A program made the translations under genes and the position numbers. From Dysidea avara (taxonomy: Eukaryota; Porifera; Demospongiae; Dictyoceratida; Dysideidae): 64,000 nucleotides of DNA. Where the stretch lies: NCBI RefSeq assembly GCF_963678975.1, contig NC_089284.1, positions 1,115,001 to 1,179,000 of the forward strand. The letters run 5' to 3'. The notes beneath the pieces were generated by a model. That model was given only the letters and a program-made list of their open reading frames with translations. It was not told the origin of the DNA and made no database searches. Shown one piece after another: positions 46,529 to 57,615 of this stretch. How positions within the stretch are numbered: position 1 is the stretch's first letter; each line of letters starts with the position of its first letter.

Positions 46529-49500
46529 CGTGATCAAGTCGTGAGGCGTGAAACAACGCTGCTGGTCAGCCTTCCCCCAAGCTCCTTTTGGGTGTGCTTA
46601 GCCGTTCCTGTGAAACTATGAAACTTCGTAGCTCAAGAACTGTCCGGTCACCGAGTGCAAGTAGTGAACTTACACCTGTAGTCCGAATTAATGCCCACCT
46701 GGATACTGAAGTCTCCCATCGCTGTGCGTCCGTGGAAGCCAGCGACGAGTCCTCTGCAAGTTTTCCTGGTGAGCGCGTCGATGCTGGGTTGTCGGGAGCT
46801 GAATGCCTACCGTCAGACACAACTCATGGTCGTCGCAAGTGGTCCTATGCTGAGAACATCGAACTGATGCACTGCTTCTATCTCGCCAAGCGTGATGGAG
46901 TAGGTTACCGGAATCGACTGAAGGCTATTTGGGATACTAGAAATTCATCTAAAGCGTCGATAAGTGTGAATACTCTTTGCTGTCACGCTAGAAACATTCA
47001 ATCGTCTCACATGCTCTCTGAACATGAGTTATCTAATATCGCAACTTCTTGTACCAGATCGTCAGTGGATATCACACATGTGGTGGCCTCCCAGCCAACT
47101 AAGCCTGATGTAGTGGATCCTAAGCCAGCTGCCTATTCTGAATCAAGTTTACCAGATTCTCCTGAGAAGGTCTATCCTGAATCAAGTTTACCGGATTCAC
47201 CTGAGAAGGTTAATTGTCCAAAGTCTGAGGATATATCTGTTGTGTGTGTGGTGCATTTTCCTGAGGATAATGTCTCACAATGTTTGGAACATAAGTTTTT
47301 TGAGGCTTCTGCCCAGGGGTTACTAGCCCCTAGTCTCCCTAGAGTTACCATCAACAAACCAGTTTTGGATCTTGTCACCAGTGTAAATGACTCTCTTGAA
47401 AAAGTTTTGGAATATTTTGATCCATCATTGCAACAGTGTGTGCATCTTCTATATGCTGCTGCTGCCACTGTGAATACGCTGTTATCGGGATCCCCAGCTC
47501 GACGATCACACAATTCATGGAAGTCACGTTTGGAGAACACTATATCAATTTTAAGAGGAGATTTGTCTCGTTTGGTGGCTGGAGGTTTCCCTCCTAGTGG
47601 TGGTAAGAAATTTATGCATAAGTTAAGACAATTACATTCTAAACATTGTATAACGTCATTGTCAGATTTTTCTGTAGTGGTTGAAACTCTTAAACAGAAA
47701 ATTTCAAGTTATGCAGCCAGGTTAAGGAAGTATAAGTCAAGATTATTGAGACAATGGCAAAACAAATTGTTTCGCCAGAATGAAAAGAGATTTTATTCTG
47801 AGTTGTTGAGGGGTAGGGATGAAGTTCACCCATCCCCTGATTTGGCTGCCTTGGAATCTTTCTGGAAAAACATTTTTGAGAATCCAACAAAAGCAAACTT
47901 GGATACCTCTTGGCTCAGTGACCTTGAGGGCAAGATTGCAGATAAGTCATTTATTGTGGAGCAGTCTGTCATTGATGAGGCTTGTTTTAATGGTTGTGTG
48001 TCTAGGTTACGCAACTGGGCTGCTCCAGGTCCTGATGGCGTTCAGGGCTTTTGGATTAAACGATTCACAGCTTTGAGGTCAGTGATTGTCTCCCATTTTA
48101 ACAACATGTTGAAGGATGGGTCTCTTATACCATCATGGTTTCCGAAGGGCAAAACTATTTTAATTCCCAAAGCTTCTGATACAGAACAGCCAAAGAATTT
48201 CCGGCCAATAACCTGTCTGAACATTTTGTACAAGCTGTGGACAGGATGTATTAGTGAAGTAGTGCTAAGGCACTGTGTTGTTAATAATGTTTTACATCCT
48301 GCACAGAAGGGGTGTGCTAGAGGAGAGCTTGGATGCACAGATCATTTGTTGTTGAATAGTCATATTTGGAAGCAGGTCAAGTCTAAGAATCGATCACTTT
48401 CTGTTGCATGGCTTGACTATAAAAAGGCCTATGATTCTGTACCCCATAACTGGATTGTTTGTTGTTTAAAATTATTTCGATTTGACACCACCATAGTACA
48501 GTGTATTGAACAATTGCTCTCACTATGGAGTACTACTTTGTACCTTCGGATGCCTACTTGTGACCCAGTGATGCTGGCAGCAGTCTCTATTAAGCGCGGT
48601 ATTTTCCAGGGAGACACACTTAGTCCTCTATTATTTTGACTTACTCTTACACCATTGAGTATGCTGTTGGATTCCTTGAGTGGGTATCAGGCCACCACTA
48701 CGAGAAGAGTAAATCATTTGTTGTATATGGATGACATTAAATTGTTTGCAAAATCGGATATCCAGCTTGAAAGGCTACTTCACACTGTTTATATGTTTTC
48801 CAATGATGTTTGTCTCACCTTTGGGCTTGACAAGTGTGCAAAGTCCTCTGTAGTGAGGGGAAAGGTGGTTTCATCTGATGATGTTCCCCTATCAGACCCT
48901 TGCTCTATACGTGTATTGGGTGTTGGTGAGTCATACAAGTACCTGGGTTTTTATGAATCTGATGGACTAGATTGTGTCAAGAGTAAGGAGATGCTTACTG
49001 ATTTATATAACCATCGATTGAAGCTAGTATGGAGCTCATTGCTCAGTGGACCTCGTAATACAAGAGCTACAAACTCATTTTGTGTCCCACTCTTGTCCTT
49101 TGGCTTTGGAATTGTTCCCTGGACTAAGAAAGAGATCCAGCAATTTGATGTTAGCACAAGGAGGATCCTATCAGCCACTAACAATCATCATCCTCGTAGT
49201 GCTATTGAGCGTATTTATTTGCCTCGCTCTGCTGGAGGTGTTGGGTTGGTGAACATTGAGAACTTGTATAACAGAAAGTTAGTCTCACTTGCTCATCATC
49301 TCTCTGTTTCTTCTGACCCTCTGGTCTTATTGTGCTGTGAGATTGACAGTGATTTGCCAAGGCGGAGTTCTGTGTTGTTCAGGGCCAGGGAATACTGTGC
49401 ATCTCTATCTATTACATCAGACTTCCAAAACATCTTGTTCTCTTCACTGAAGTCTTTGATTCGTGACTGTCAGTTTAGCCGGCTAATGTCCTCTATCATC

Positions 49501-50347
49501 GACAAACCTCTTCATGGTCAGTATTATGCACTTTTAAACAAGAATTCAATTGACAAGACTAGAAGTGTGTGCTGGCTGAAAAGCCATGTTCACTCAGAGT
49601 CGGAGTCTACAATACTTGCCATTCAGAATCAGGCCATCACCACCAGAGTTCTTCAGGTTAAGATTATGAAGATGAGCATTCCTTCTATAATGTGTAGATT
49701 GTGTGGAGAGCATGAAGAATCTGTTGTTCATTTGTTGGCAGCTTGTCCATCATTGGCTGCCACTGCTTATTTATATCGTCATAACTTAGTAGCTGGAGTG
49801 GTGCATTGGCATTTGATGAGGCTGCATGGATTTTTACCTGGTTCCTCGTGTTGGTTCACTCATAGACCCCCTGCTGTGGTTGAATCATCGGCAGTGAAGA
49901 TCCTGTGGGATTTTAGCTTACAGTCTGCCAGTCACCACCTGAGTAATCGTCCAGATATTGTTTTATTTGACTATAACCTTAAGAAGATCTACTTCATTGA
50001 AGTTTCTTGTCCAGCTGATGTAAATGTGCCCTCTAAGGAGCAAGAAAAGTTACAGAAGTATCAATCATTGGCACATGATTATCACATGATGTACAGAATG
50101 CCGGTGATAATTATCCCTGTGGTGGTTGGATGTACAGGTGTTGTATCTTCTAACTGTATTACTCACCTTCGTCGTATCCCAGACTTTTCTAACAGTTTAT
50201 TTTGTACCATTCAAAAGGCAGCCGTAATTGGAACTGTTCATGTCTTACGGTGTACAAATGTGATTTAATGAACATTATCTTATGTACTTGTACATGATTC
50301 TGTTCTTTCTCTGTACAATTGTGTGTACATGTAATTCTTTTAATGAA

Positions 50348-50348
<1 letters not shown>
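46529..50348 (+). mobile_element. R2-superfamily non-LTR retrotransposon lying within (AGT)n
   Basis: The 3.8 kb unit begins directly after the long AGT array and ends at TTTTAATGAAA directly before a second AGT tract (50349-50384). It has a ~90 bp leader, one long frame (broken once), and an ~80 bp 3' UTR with no poly-A tail. Single-frame structure, central reverse transcriptase, C-terminal zinc knuckle and a restriction-like endonuclease place it with R2/R4/NeSL-type elements (family knowledge). These are commonly site-specific, and R4-clade Dong targets TAA repeats. The flanking tracts suggest insertion into an AGT microsatellite. Confidence 0.82.
46618..50268 (+). pseudogene. Retrotransposon polyprotein: Myb-like domain, reverse transcriptase, zinc knuckle, REL endonuclease
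   Basis: The first ATG is at 46618, and the frame is already open from a GTG at 46588. An N-terminal Myb/SANT-like block (RRKWSYAENIELMHCFYLAK) would bind DNA. A 16-residue direct repeat (ESSLPDSPEKV) follows. The reverse transcriptase spans roughly 48000-48900: LNILYKLWTGC, motif A WLDYKKAYDSVPH, motif B GIFQGDTLSPLLF and motif C LLYMDDIKLF. The knuckle C-x2-C-x8-H-x4-C (CRLCGEHEESVVHLLAAC) is at about 49693-49746. The restriction-like endonuclease shows RPDIVLFD and IEVSCPAD. One in-frame TGA (48637-48639), right after motif B, splits the frame. The reading continues in the same frame at once, so only this codon separates it from an intact ~1,200-residue protein. No C2H2 fingers are seen at the N-terminus. 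Confidence 0.85.

Positions 50349-50384
<36 letters not shown>
50349..50384. repeat. (AGT)12 tract at the junction of two retrotransposon copies
   Basis: Twelve AGT units separate the 3' end of the complete element from the broken 5' start of the second copy. Confidence 0.95.
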
Positions 50385-50385
<1 letters not shown>

Positions 50386-51105
50386 ACACAATATCAGGTT
50401 TGAGGGGAGATTTATCTCGTTTGCTGGTTGGGGGATTCCCTACTACTGGTAGTAAGAAATTAATGCATAAATTAAGACATCTGCATTCTAAATATCATAT
50501 TGTATCATTGTCTGATTCTTTGGTAGTGGCAGAAACTCTTAAACAGAAAATATCAAGTTGTGCAGCCAGGTTGAGGTATAAGTCTAGATTAATGAGACAG
50601 TGGCAAAACAAACTGTTTCGTCAAAATGAGAAGAAGGAGTTATTGAAGGGTAAAAGTACAGTCCAGTCATCTCCTGATTTGGTTGCCTTGGAAACATTTT
50701 GGAGAACCATTTTTGATAATCCAGCAAAAGCAAACTTAGACTCCTCTTGGCTCAGTGACCTTCAAGGCAAGCTGGCTGACAAGTCATTCATTGTGGAGGA
50801 ACCTATTATTGATGAGAATTGTTTTGATGGTTGTGTGCCTAGGCTACGCAATTGGGCTGCTCCAGGCCCTGATGAAATTCAAGGGTTTTGGATTAAGAGA
50901 TTTACAGCTTTGAGATTTGTGATTGTGTCTCATTTTAACAACATGTTAAGGAATGGATCACTTATACCACCTTGGTTTCCAACTGGAAGAACCATATTAA
51001 TTCCAAAAGCATCTGATACAACACAGCCTAAGAACGTTCGACCAATCACTTGTATAAATGTTCTATATAAGTTGTGGACAGGATGTGTCAGTGAAATAGT
51101 AATTA
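50385..51105 (+). pseudogene. Second, truncated copy of the same retrotransposon
   Basis: The frame running from the AGT tract encodes GLRGDLSRLLVGG, RLRYKSRLMRQWQNKLFRQN, RLRNWAAPGPD and ILIPKASDTTQPKN, colinear with 47550-48265 of the first copy but clearly diverged. It starts mid-protein at the AGT tract and loses similarity near 51105, before reverse-transcriptase motif A, ending in an unrelated short tail. It is truncated on both sides. Frame is kept throughout, apart from small in-frame losses. Confidence 0.85.
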
Positions 51106-51600
51106 GAATCCTTTGTAGTGGCCTATGATGTTTTAAAGTTTATGGCTTCAAGGGAGTAGCTAACTTTCAATGTTCATGACTTAGCTAGTCTATATATACC
51201 TAATAATGTATGACAGCTAGCTATAGCCCATCAATCCAATGTGAGTCCCTGGTGGGATAGTTAACTTGTATTTAACATCTCAGACAAGTTAGTAGGCTAA
51301 TTTGGGTGAAAATTGGGCAAGCCCAGGACTCCAATGTGGCATGCAAATCTCTCAGTTTAGAGAGGCTGGCGTGGCTCTGTTATCAATTACTAGTTTGCTG
51401 CAACTGAGGAATGGTTATGACTCTCAGCATTACAGTATTTTCAAGCAGTTACCAAGTAGTAAATTTCCTCTAGGTTAAGCTAGATGGGTTCATTCCTTGA
51501 TTAGTATTTGATGTTACTTGGTATAAGCGTAGACCAGATCGTGTCAGAGGGTTGCATGGGGGGACTCTATGTTTGTTAGGGTAAGATGATGCTATTAATC
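51106..51600. other. No gene recognised
   Basis: Non-coding sequence after the broken retrotransposon copy. Confidence 0.4.
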
Positions 51601-51609
51601 TTGTACTGT

Positions 51610-52017
51610 ATAGCAGCAGCAGCAGCACAAAACAATGGCAGTATAAGGAAAGACACTTGTGGCCACTGTCCACAGTAAAGAAAAGAAAATAGAAAATGAA
51701 AAAAACAGTGGCATACAAAATTATAAGCAATGGCAACAGTGACAGCAGCAGCATACAAATGCACATACAGCAGTAATCCAAGAATACAACACAAAATGGC
51801 AGCAACAACAGTACACAATGCAACACAAAATAGTAACAGCATACAAAAAGAGATGGCAGCAAAACATAGAGACAACACTGTGGCATGCGCAGCATCACTT
51901 GTGGCGGTGTGGTATACACAGTGGCACTGTGGTACAAACTGCAACACAAAATAGTAACAATTAACATACAAACAAACAGATGCAAAACATAAAGACAACA
52001 CTGTGGCATGCACTGTG
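51610..52017. repeat. CAG/ACA-rich imperfect repeats with a ~120 bp duplication
   Basis: A (CAG)n run at about 51614 is followed by A/C-rich sequence. GCAACACAAAATAGTAACA ... AGACAACACTGTGGCATGC occurs at about 51819-51890 and again at about 51940-52010. Long open frames here are composition effects. Confidence 0.7.
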
Positions 52018-52100
52018 GTTGAAATACTCTAATACAACAATCATTTCCGATTTCGGATAAACAAGGGTCGGATAACCGAGAGTCTTGGTTAAACGCTGCA
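52018..52100. repeat. Fragment related to the 3329 TA-flanked MITE
   Basis: ACTCTAATACAACAATCATT, CGGATAACCGAGAGTCTTGG and neighbouring sequence resemble the right half of 3470-3559. Truncated. Confidence 0.5.
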
Positions 52101-52160
52101 GCGTTATTACCTTAGTTCTAAAACTCGAAGCAACAACTATTTAAGTTTGATGACCACCAC

Positions 52161-54993
52161 TCAATGCTCAAAAACAGTGTTGAAGCTCATATATTCAAAA
52201 TCAATCATTGTACCACTTAAATGCGGCTACTATTGAAGATGTGACATTTAACTAAGTCAATACAGCACACATACCGTATAGCGGGTTATTTTCGAAACAT
52301 AAATTTTCGCACAAGAAGCAAAATCTGAATTTCGAAAGATTTTAATTTCAAAGAGTGCATATTTCGAAGTCCGGATGGATTTCAAATAAACGGAAATTCG
52401 TGTCACAAATTATGAAGATGCGTGAATGTTTGCCTAAAACTGACTTGCTGATGGAATAATCCCCACTCTTGTGCACTGGAGAGAAGATTGAGGGAGTCTC
52501 GGGTGGAGTGAATTCACTGGCACAATCACGCTCGATCATAGCAAGCTATCCTACCATAGATTCTAGAGCAGATGGCATCAATTCCCATTCTGGATTGCCT
52601 GTTTTCTGGTTATTGGTACAGTAATGATACAGTTTACCTATTATCATCAGCAATACTGAGCTAAAACTCGAGGAATACACTACGAATCACCGAAAGTTGG
52701 ACGGTTGCTTTCAGTTGTGGGAATTTATTTTCGAAAAACAACCGGATGCGGGAATTTATTTTCGAAGAGAAGGGCCTCTTCGAAATATCCGAAAATAAAA
52801 ACCTTTCGAAAATTACCAGCTATACGGTATATCATAAATGCTTTGGTAAAAACTAAACTTAAGCACAAACCATACCTGTTGTAATTTTGATAGTCTTTCA
52901 AAGTGCCTCTCTAAGCAAACAATACACTTAGCACATTCAAGGTTAAAAAGACAACCACTGACCAGTGTAAGGTATTAATCCTTGTACAGTTAAGTTCAAG
53001 TTTGTATACTTCAGCAACTCTGATGGGGGATGATACCTTAAGATTACTGATAAAGCTACAAAGAATTATAAAGAATGGATGCTGAAATATAAAAGTTGTG
53101 TTCATACTAGCTTGAGCTGTTCTGGATAGCTTTCCATTTGTGTTCCATTGGTTAATGTACATTAAAAGTGACTCTACATCAATAGAAATTGTAAATTACA
53201 TTAGAATGTGGCCTACATATCCATTGATTAGGAGTATACTGTTTAACCTTTTAATGTTTGCAAAAGAAAATGTGGAATCTCTTATTATCACAGTGCAAAT
53301 ATGTCTTGTACTACTTTGTATAGCTATAACTCCAGCATATGAAACTGAAAAGTTGTCAGCCTATTTCTGGGATTAGTAGGTAATAATAAAGAATTTGAAT
53401 AATGTACAAGTGTACCACTATGCTGGGTTTCACAGATCCAGTCACAATCACCCTCACAATGTATTAAGGCACTGTCATGTGTGATAATCAGAGATAGAAC
53501 ATGCACATGAACCTGGTGAGGTTGCCCATAAAAAGTGTTGGCTTAATATCTATAACAAAACATAATTGAGGGAGTAGTCATACAGTTTCACTACAACTTT
53601 TATCTCATTCAGATGTAAAAAAAATAACTGTATTACGAAATAGTAACACACTACCTAGACTACTTATATTCTACGCAAGCTAAAGGGAAAGAAAAGACAA
53701 CCTCTAAAGATAGTTATGAGCTGAATAACATACCACTTTGATCTGGTGTTAATGATGCAATAGCATATGAAAACTCCCCATTTATTCCTTCATCATCCAA
53801 CATCTCTATAAAGATTTAATCAAGTTAGTGTCACAAACTTACTTGACCTCACCTGAAAGAATTCTGAAAACTCTCATTGGTTGGCGTAGATCAGTTGCCA
53901 TAGCAACAGCTTTACTGTACTCTTTGTGGTGTAATAGGTTACTCAACCCTTGCTCTCTGATCACATGACCTAAAGTGAGCCATCACACAATGGATTTTTG
54001 GCCTACCTTAGTAAAAAATGTTGTTGTGTTGATATCTCCTCTTGTTGAGTCCGCTCTGTGATGTCTTGCCAAAAGCAGATTAGTGAATCAGCACCACCTG
54101 ATATCAATAGGTCTCCATTAGTATCTCCAGTCACTGTCCACACCTATGTAATCAAGACACGTATCATACTCACTTAGTTTATACAAGCAAGCGTTTAGAG
54201 AAAATCAAAATGTAAAAAATATTAGTGAAATTATGCATACTGCAAAGAAAAAATATGCCAGTTTTAACACCAAGAGAAAGCAGTTTCAAATCAATTAAAT
54301 CTATATATGGGTAACCTTATTTGTTCATGGACAGTTCGAAAAACCTGTTTTGTTTCTGTAGCCCCAATGGTATGCATGTTACATGTGTTCATTTATGATG
54401 TAGTAGATGTAAACAAAATTTGTCATCATTAAAAAAAAATAAAACTGCCATCTCCTGTGTATGCGCAAGTGACTACCTACATACCATACAAAGCTGGGTA
54501 GCAATAAAACAAACAATGGTTTCACTGTTGAACTTTTCTGAGTTGCTGTGTTCCACGTGGCAGGGATAATACCTCGTACATGCAATCCCTATAACCCTCT
54601 ATCGAGATTCAAGGAATATGAAGATTAACATGGAGATGAACAAAACTTTCAGTTGTCACAAATACACTTAATGTTTCCTTTTCATTTTATATACTCACTA
54701 GTGAATCTACGCATGCATGCTCAATGCAAAGAACAACCAGATGGTTGGTCTGTGCTTTTCAAGGTGGTTTTCAGGTGTGCATTGATTCTATTATCTACTA
54801 GGATAAACACCGGTGATCCATATTATGAACAAACTATCATCATTCATGATAGTTTGGCTCAAGAACATAACAAACAGATGAAGAACATCCTTATTAACAT
54901 AATGTTTGATGTACTTTTCCAGTATGCTCATCTAACGTAGCAACACACTCTGTTGTCTTGATGCTCCATATCTTTACTAAACCATCACCTCCA
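52161..54993 (-). CDS. TBL3: TBL3/UTP13-like U3 snoRNP WD-repeat protein, 3' half
   Basis: TBL3 (yeast Utp13) is a nucleolar WD40 protein of the small-subunit processome (family knowledge). Minus-strand exons: 54993-54915, 54143-54007, 53956-53853, 53805-53734, 53173-53108, 53055-52963, 52910-52876 and 52226-52161 (stop TGA). All junctions have AG/GT and agree in phase. The first two exons give the last WD repeats (GGDGLVKIWSIKTTECVATL, DLLISGGADSLICFWQDITE). Then comes the Utp13 C-terminal helical domain (EQGLSNLLHHKEYSKAVAMA, INQWNTNGKLSRTAQA, IPYT then ERHFERLSKLQQ). The short final exon (GTMIDFEYM, then stop) is the least certain. The upstream WD exons, most of the protein, were not found up to 64 kb. 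A possible further exon at 55377-55440 fits in phase but does not resemble TBL3. The last intron contains the 52274-52827 element. Confidence 0.8.
52274..52827. mobile_element. TA-flanked element with TTTCGAAA-rich ends, copy 1 (in TBL3 last intron)
   Basis: Ends CCGTATAGCGGGTTATTTTC and its near reverse complement, with TA on both outer sides (52272-52273, 52828-52829). The interior repeats GGGAATTTATTTTCGAA. No protein. The right end lies about 50 bp from a TBL3 splice donor. Confidence 0.75.
53300..53450. repeat. Dispersed repeat shared with 37690-37830
   Basis: See partner copy. It lies inside a TBL3 intron. Confidence 0.55.
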
Positions 54994-55028
54994 CTGAAGT
55001 AACAACAGATTAACATCATAATTACAAG

Positions 55029-55116
55029 CATTAGTGATCATATCTATCACAAATACACATTAGTGATCATATCTATCACAAATACACATTAGTGATCATA
55101 TCTATCACAAATACAC
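55029..55116. repeat. Three tandem ~29 bp units
   Basis: ATTAGTGATCATATCTATCA then CAAATACAC repeated three times almost without change, just upstream of the first recognised TBL3 exon. Confidence 0.85.
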
Positions 55117-55618
55117 AATAGTTTCCATAGCAACAGTACAGATGAATTGTGACATAAACAGTGTGTAAATGGCAGTTAGTGAACATCATCATATTATTGA
55201 CATGATGTATATAGTGTGATATAGTACAAACAGTTGCCAAAACAGCTTATATTTTATAGCAGAAATTTCTGTGTTTGTGAAATACTACGTAACTGGCTTA
55301 TGTTTTTCTTCCTTGGGACTTGCTTGATAAAGAAGACAGAAACAGTTGACCAGTCCTGTCACTACAGTTTCTAACTTACCTTTGTGTCCCATTACCACGG
55401 AAGTGCTGATTTGTGGATAGCATATCAATGGCTTCTTGTGCTGCCTATTGTGTTTGTAATCAAACAGTATGGTACATAGTACTGTTTAAATAGGGATTGC
55501 ATCAAAAGTGACATGCACCGCCAAAAATGATGCCTTTAAAAATAATCCTTGAGACATCTTATGAGACAAAAACCACCTTTATGGAATAATACTAATTCAT
55601 CTAACATGAAATACAGTA

Positions 55619-56175
55619 CTGTATAGCTGGTTATTTTTGATGGGTTTTTATTTTCGGATGTTTCGAAGAGGCCCTTCTCTTCGAAAATAAATTCCCAAGT
55701 CCTGTTGCTCTTCAGAAATAAATTCCCACAAGTAAAAATAACGTACTTTCACGTGATTGAATAATGTGTATTCGCTCATGTAGCTATTCTGTACAAGTTT
55801 AAGCTCAGTATTATTAACAACAGTTGAACAGTATCACACTCAGGCATCAATAGACTATCCAGAATGCCCATTGTTGGGAATCCATGCCGTCTTCTGAGTG
55901 CACTGTACCATGATCTAGCTGATGATTGCCTCGCCAGCTGCTAACTACTCCACTTATAACTCAGTCTTCTTTCCAGTATGCAAAAGTGGGGACTATTCCA
56001 TTATCCATTCCAACAGTAAGGTGAGCACACGTTGACTACATATTTTTATAATTTGTGACACGAATATCTATTTGCTTGAAATCCACCTGTACTTCGAAAT
56101 ATGTATTCTTACCTTCAAAATTCAGATTTTACTGTTCCTACAAAATTTCTGGTTCGAAAATAACCAGCTATATGG
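55619..56175. mobile_element. TTTCGAAA-rich element, copy 2, opposite orientation
   Basis: Starts CTGTATAGCTGGTTATTTTT and ends AAAATAACCAGCTATATGG. The interior (TTCGAAGAGGCCCTTCTCTT, then CGAAAATAAATTCCC) is the reverse complement of the right part of copy 1. TA is retained on the left; the right flank is CA. Confidence 0.75.
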
Positions 56176-56335
56176 CATTAAAAACAAGAAAGCACTTTCA
56201 GGCTGCCGGATATAGAGTTTTAAAAATATTGCCAAAACTTGAAATTTGGTCTGCCTCACTGGCCACAGTCGCAAGCCTAGAGACCAAACAAAGCAGCACA
56301 TGACCACTATTTTACGCCACAACAACTGACTCACT

Positions 56336-56770
56336 GGGGTCATTCCATATCAAATCAACAAAGAATTTAGGGTCACCTCTCGGATTTTGACGAAACTTGG
56401 TGTGTTTGTAGTTCCTGTGGTGCTTATCACTCATGCAAATTTTAAGCTCCATACACCCTGTAGTTTCTGATATATTTTGGTTCAAAAATACTTTATATTT
56501 CATAAAAAGCTGTTTGAAATTCTTCAAATCTTTTTTGCGAATAATGATTGGGTCATGGTTTATGTTTGATAAAATTTTTGTGGTGGGACCATGATGGGCT
56601 CAAGAGATATAATGATTTATGTTGCAGTATGCAGTGGAATTTTGTAGTCTATTATTGCTGTATGGGAGTGTACACTTCCAATAACCATGCACAATAAGGC
56701 CACACCAAGTTTGTCTTACAGAGTGAAGGTGTCTAGGTACAGTGCAACCGGTATTAGTGACCACCTGCAT
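56336..56770. repeat. GGGTCATTCCATA-type repeat, inverted partner at 59370-59980
   Basis: Begins GGGTCATTCCATATCAAATC and continues with CACAAAAATTT-type and TGTATGGGAGTGTACACTTC blocks, ending GTGACCACCTGCATTG. The reverse complement occupies 59370-59980, there with an extra insertion near 59690-59820. Confidence 0.8.
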
Positions 56771-57398
56771 TGCAAGAGGCAACTGATTCAGAGTTCCAGT
56801 CGCTGACAGAAAACAACACATGGAAACTAGTAGAGTTGTCCAGTGGAAGAGCCAGTTGCATGTAAATGGATCTTTAAGACTAAGTGTGGTAGTAATGGAA
56901 CAGTAGAGTATGATGAGGAGAAGACTAGCATGTGGATGCACCAAAGGCGGTACATCCTAACGCTTCTGGATAAGTATGGGCTAAGTGAAGCCAAACCATT
57001 CACAACACCAGCTGATATTATTGTTAAATTAGTTAAGGATGATGGAGTCAGTAAGTCTGTTGACCAAGTAATTTATCAGTCCATGGTGGGAAGTCTGATA
57101 TATGCAGCTGCTGCAACTAGACCTAACATTGCCCAAGCAGAGGGAGCTATGTCAAAATTTAACTCCTGTTCCACTGAAGCTCACCTTACTGCAGTTAAGC
57201 GAAGAACTACGCATACTGATGTTAAGTTTCACTTTGTGAAAGAAGCTCCAAGTAATGGATGTACTCAATTGATTTATTGTCCAAAAGAACAAATGGTGGT
57301 AGATGTGTTAAAATCTCTCTCATGTGACAGATTCGAACATTTTCAGCTGGAGATGGGACTGAATATCTTACCCAGTATCAAGTCAATTTAAGTGGGAG
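56771..57398 (+). pseudogene. Internally deleted Ty1/copia polyprotein remnant
   Basis: Reads SEFQSLTENNTWKLVELSSG, a frame change near 56845, then VACKWIFKTKCGSNGTVE (start of the copia reverse transcriptase). It jumps directly to RRYILTLLDKYGLSEAKP and VDQVIYQSMVGSLIYAAAAT (end of RT/RNase H linker), then DVKFHFVKEA (RNase H end). Two internal deletions have removed the catalytic reverse-transcriptase and most RNase H motifs. A purine tract (AAGTGGGAG) leads into the LTR. Confidence 0.8.
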
Positions 57399-57615
57399 TG
57401 TTGTGGAGTAAATTGACTTTTAACTGTTGAATTGACTAATTATTGTGAATTAGACTACAGCTAATTATTATGTTGTTTATTGTTCTTATTCTGGAACTAT
57501 CTCCAGACTTCTAGAATTGTAGTCTATAAAAGAGCATATTGTACAATTTGTCAGTCCGCTTGAAATCAGTCATTAAAGTTGCTCTGTGAAAACCTTTCTA
57601 TTTTCTATTACAACA
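57399..57615 (+). repeat. 3' LTR of the copia remnant
   Basis: 217 bp beginning TGTTGTGGAG and ending TATTACAACA, so the TGTTGT/ACAACA ends are inverted. It follows the polypurine tract immediately. No matching 5' LTR is in the window. Confidence 0.75.

Noticed and set aside
51470..52013. Long minus-strand frames rich in Cys, Leu and Val
   Set aside because: They arise from the ACA/CAG-rich repeat composition and the local duplication.
55377..55440. An additional TBL3 exon upstream of 54993
   Set aside because: It has a strong donor and matching phase, but its peptide lacks WD-repeat features. Left out for want of family match.
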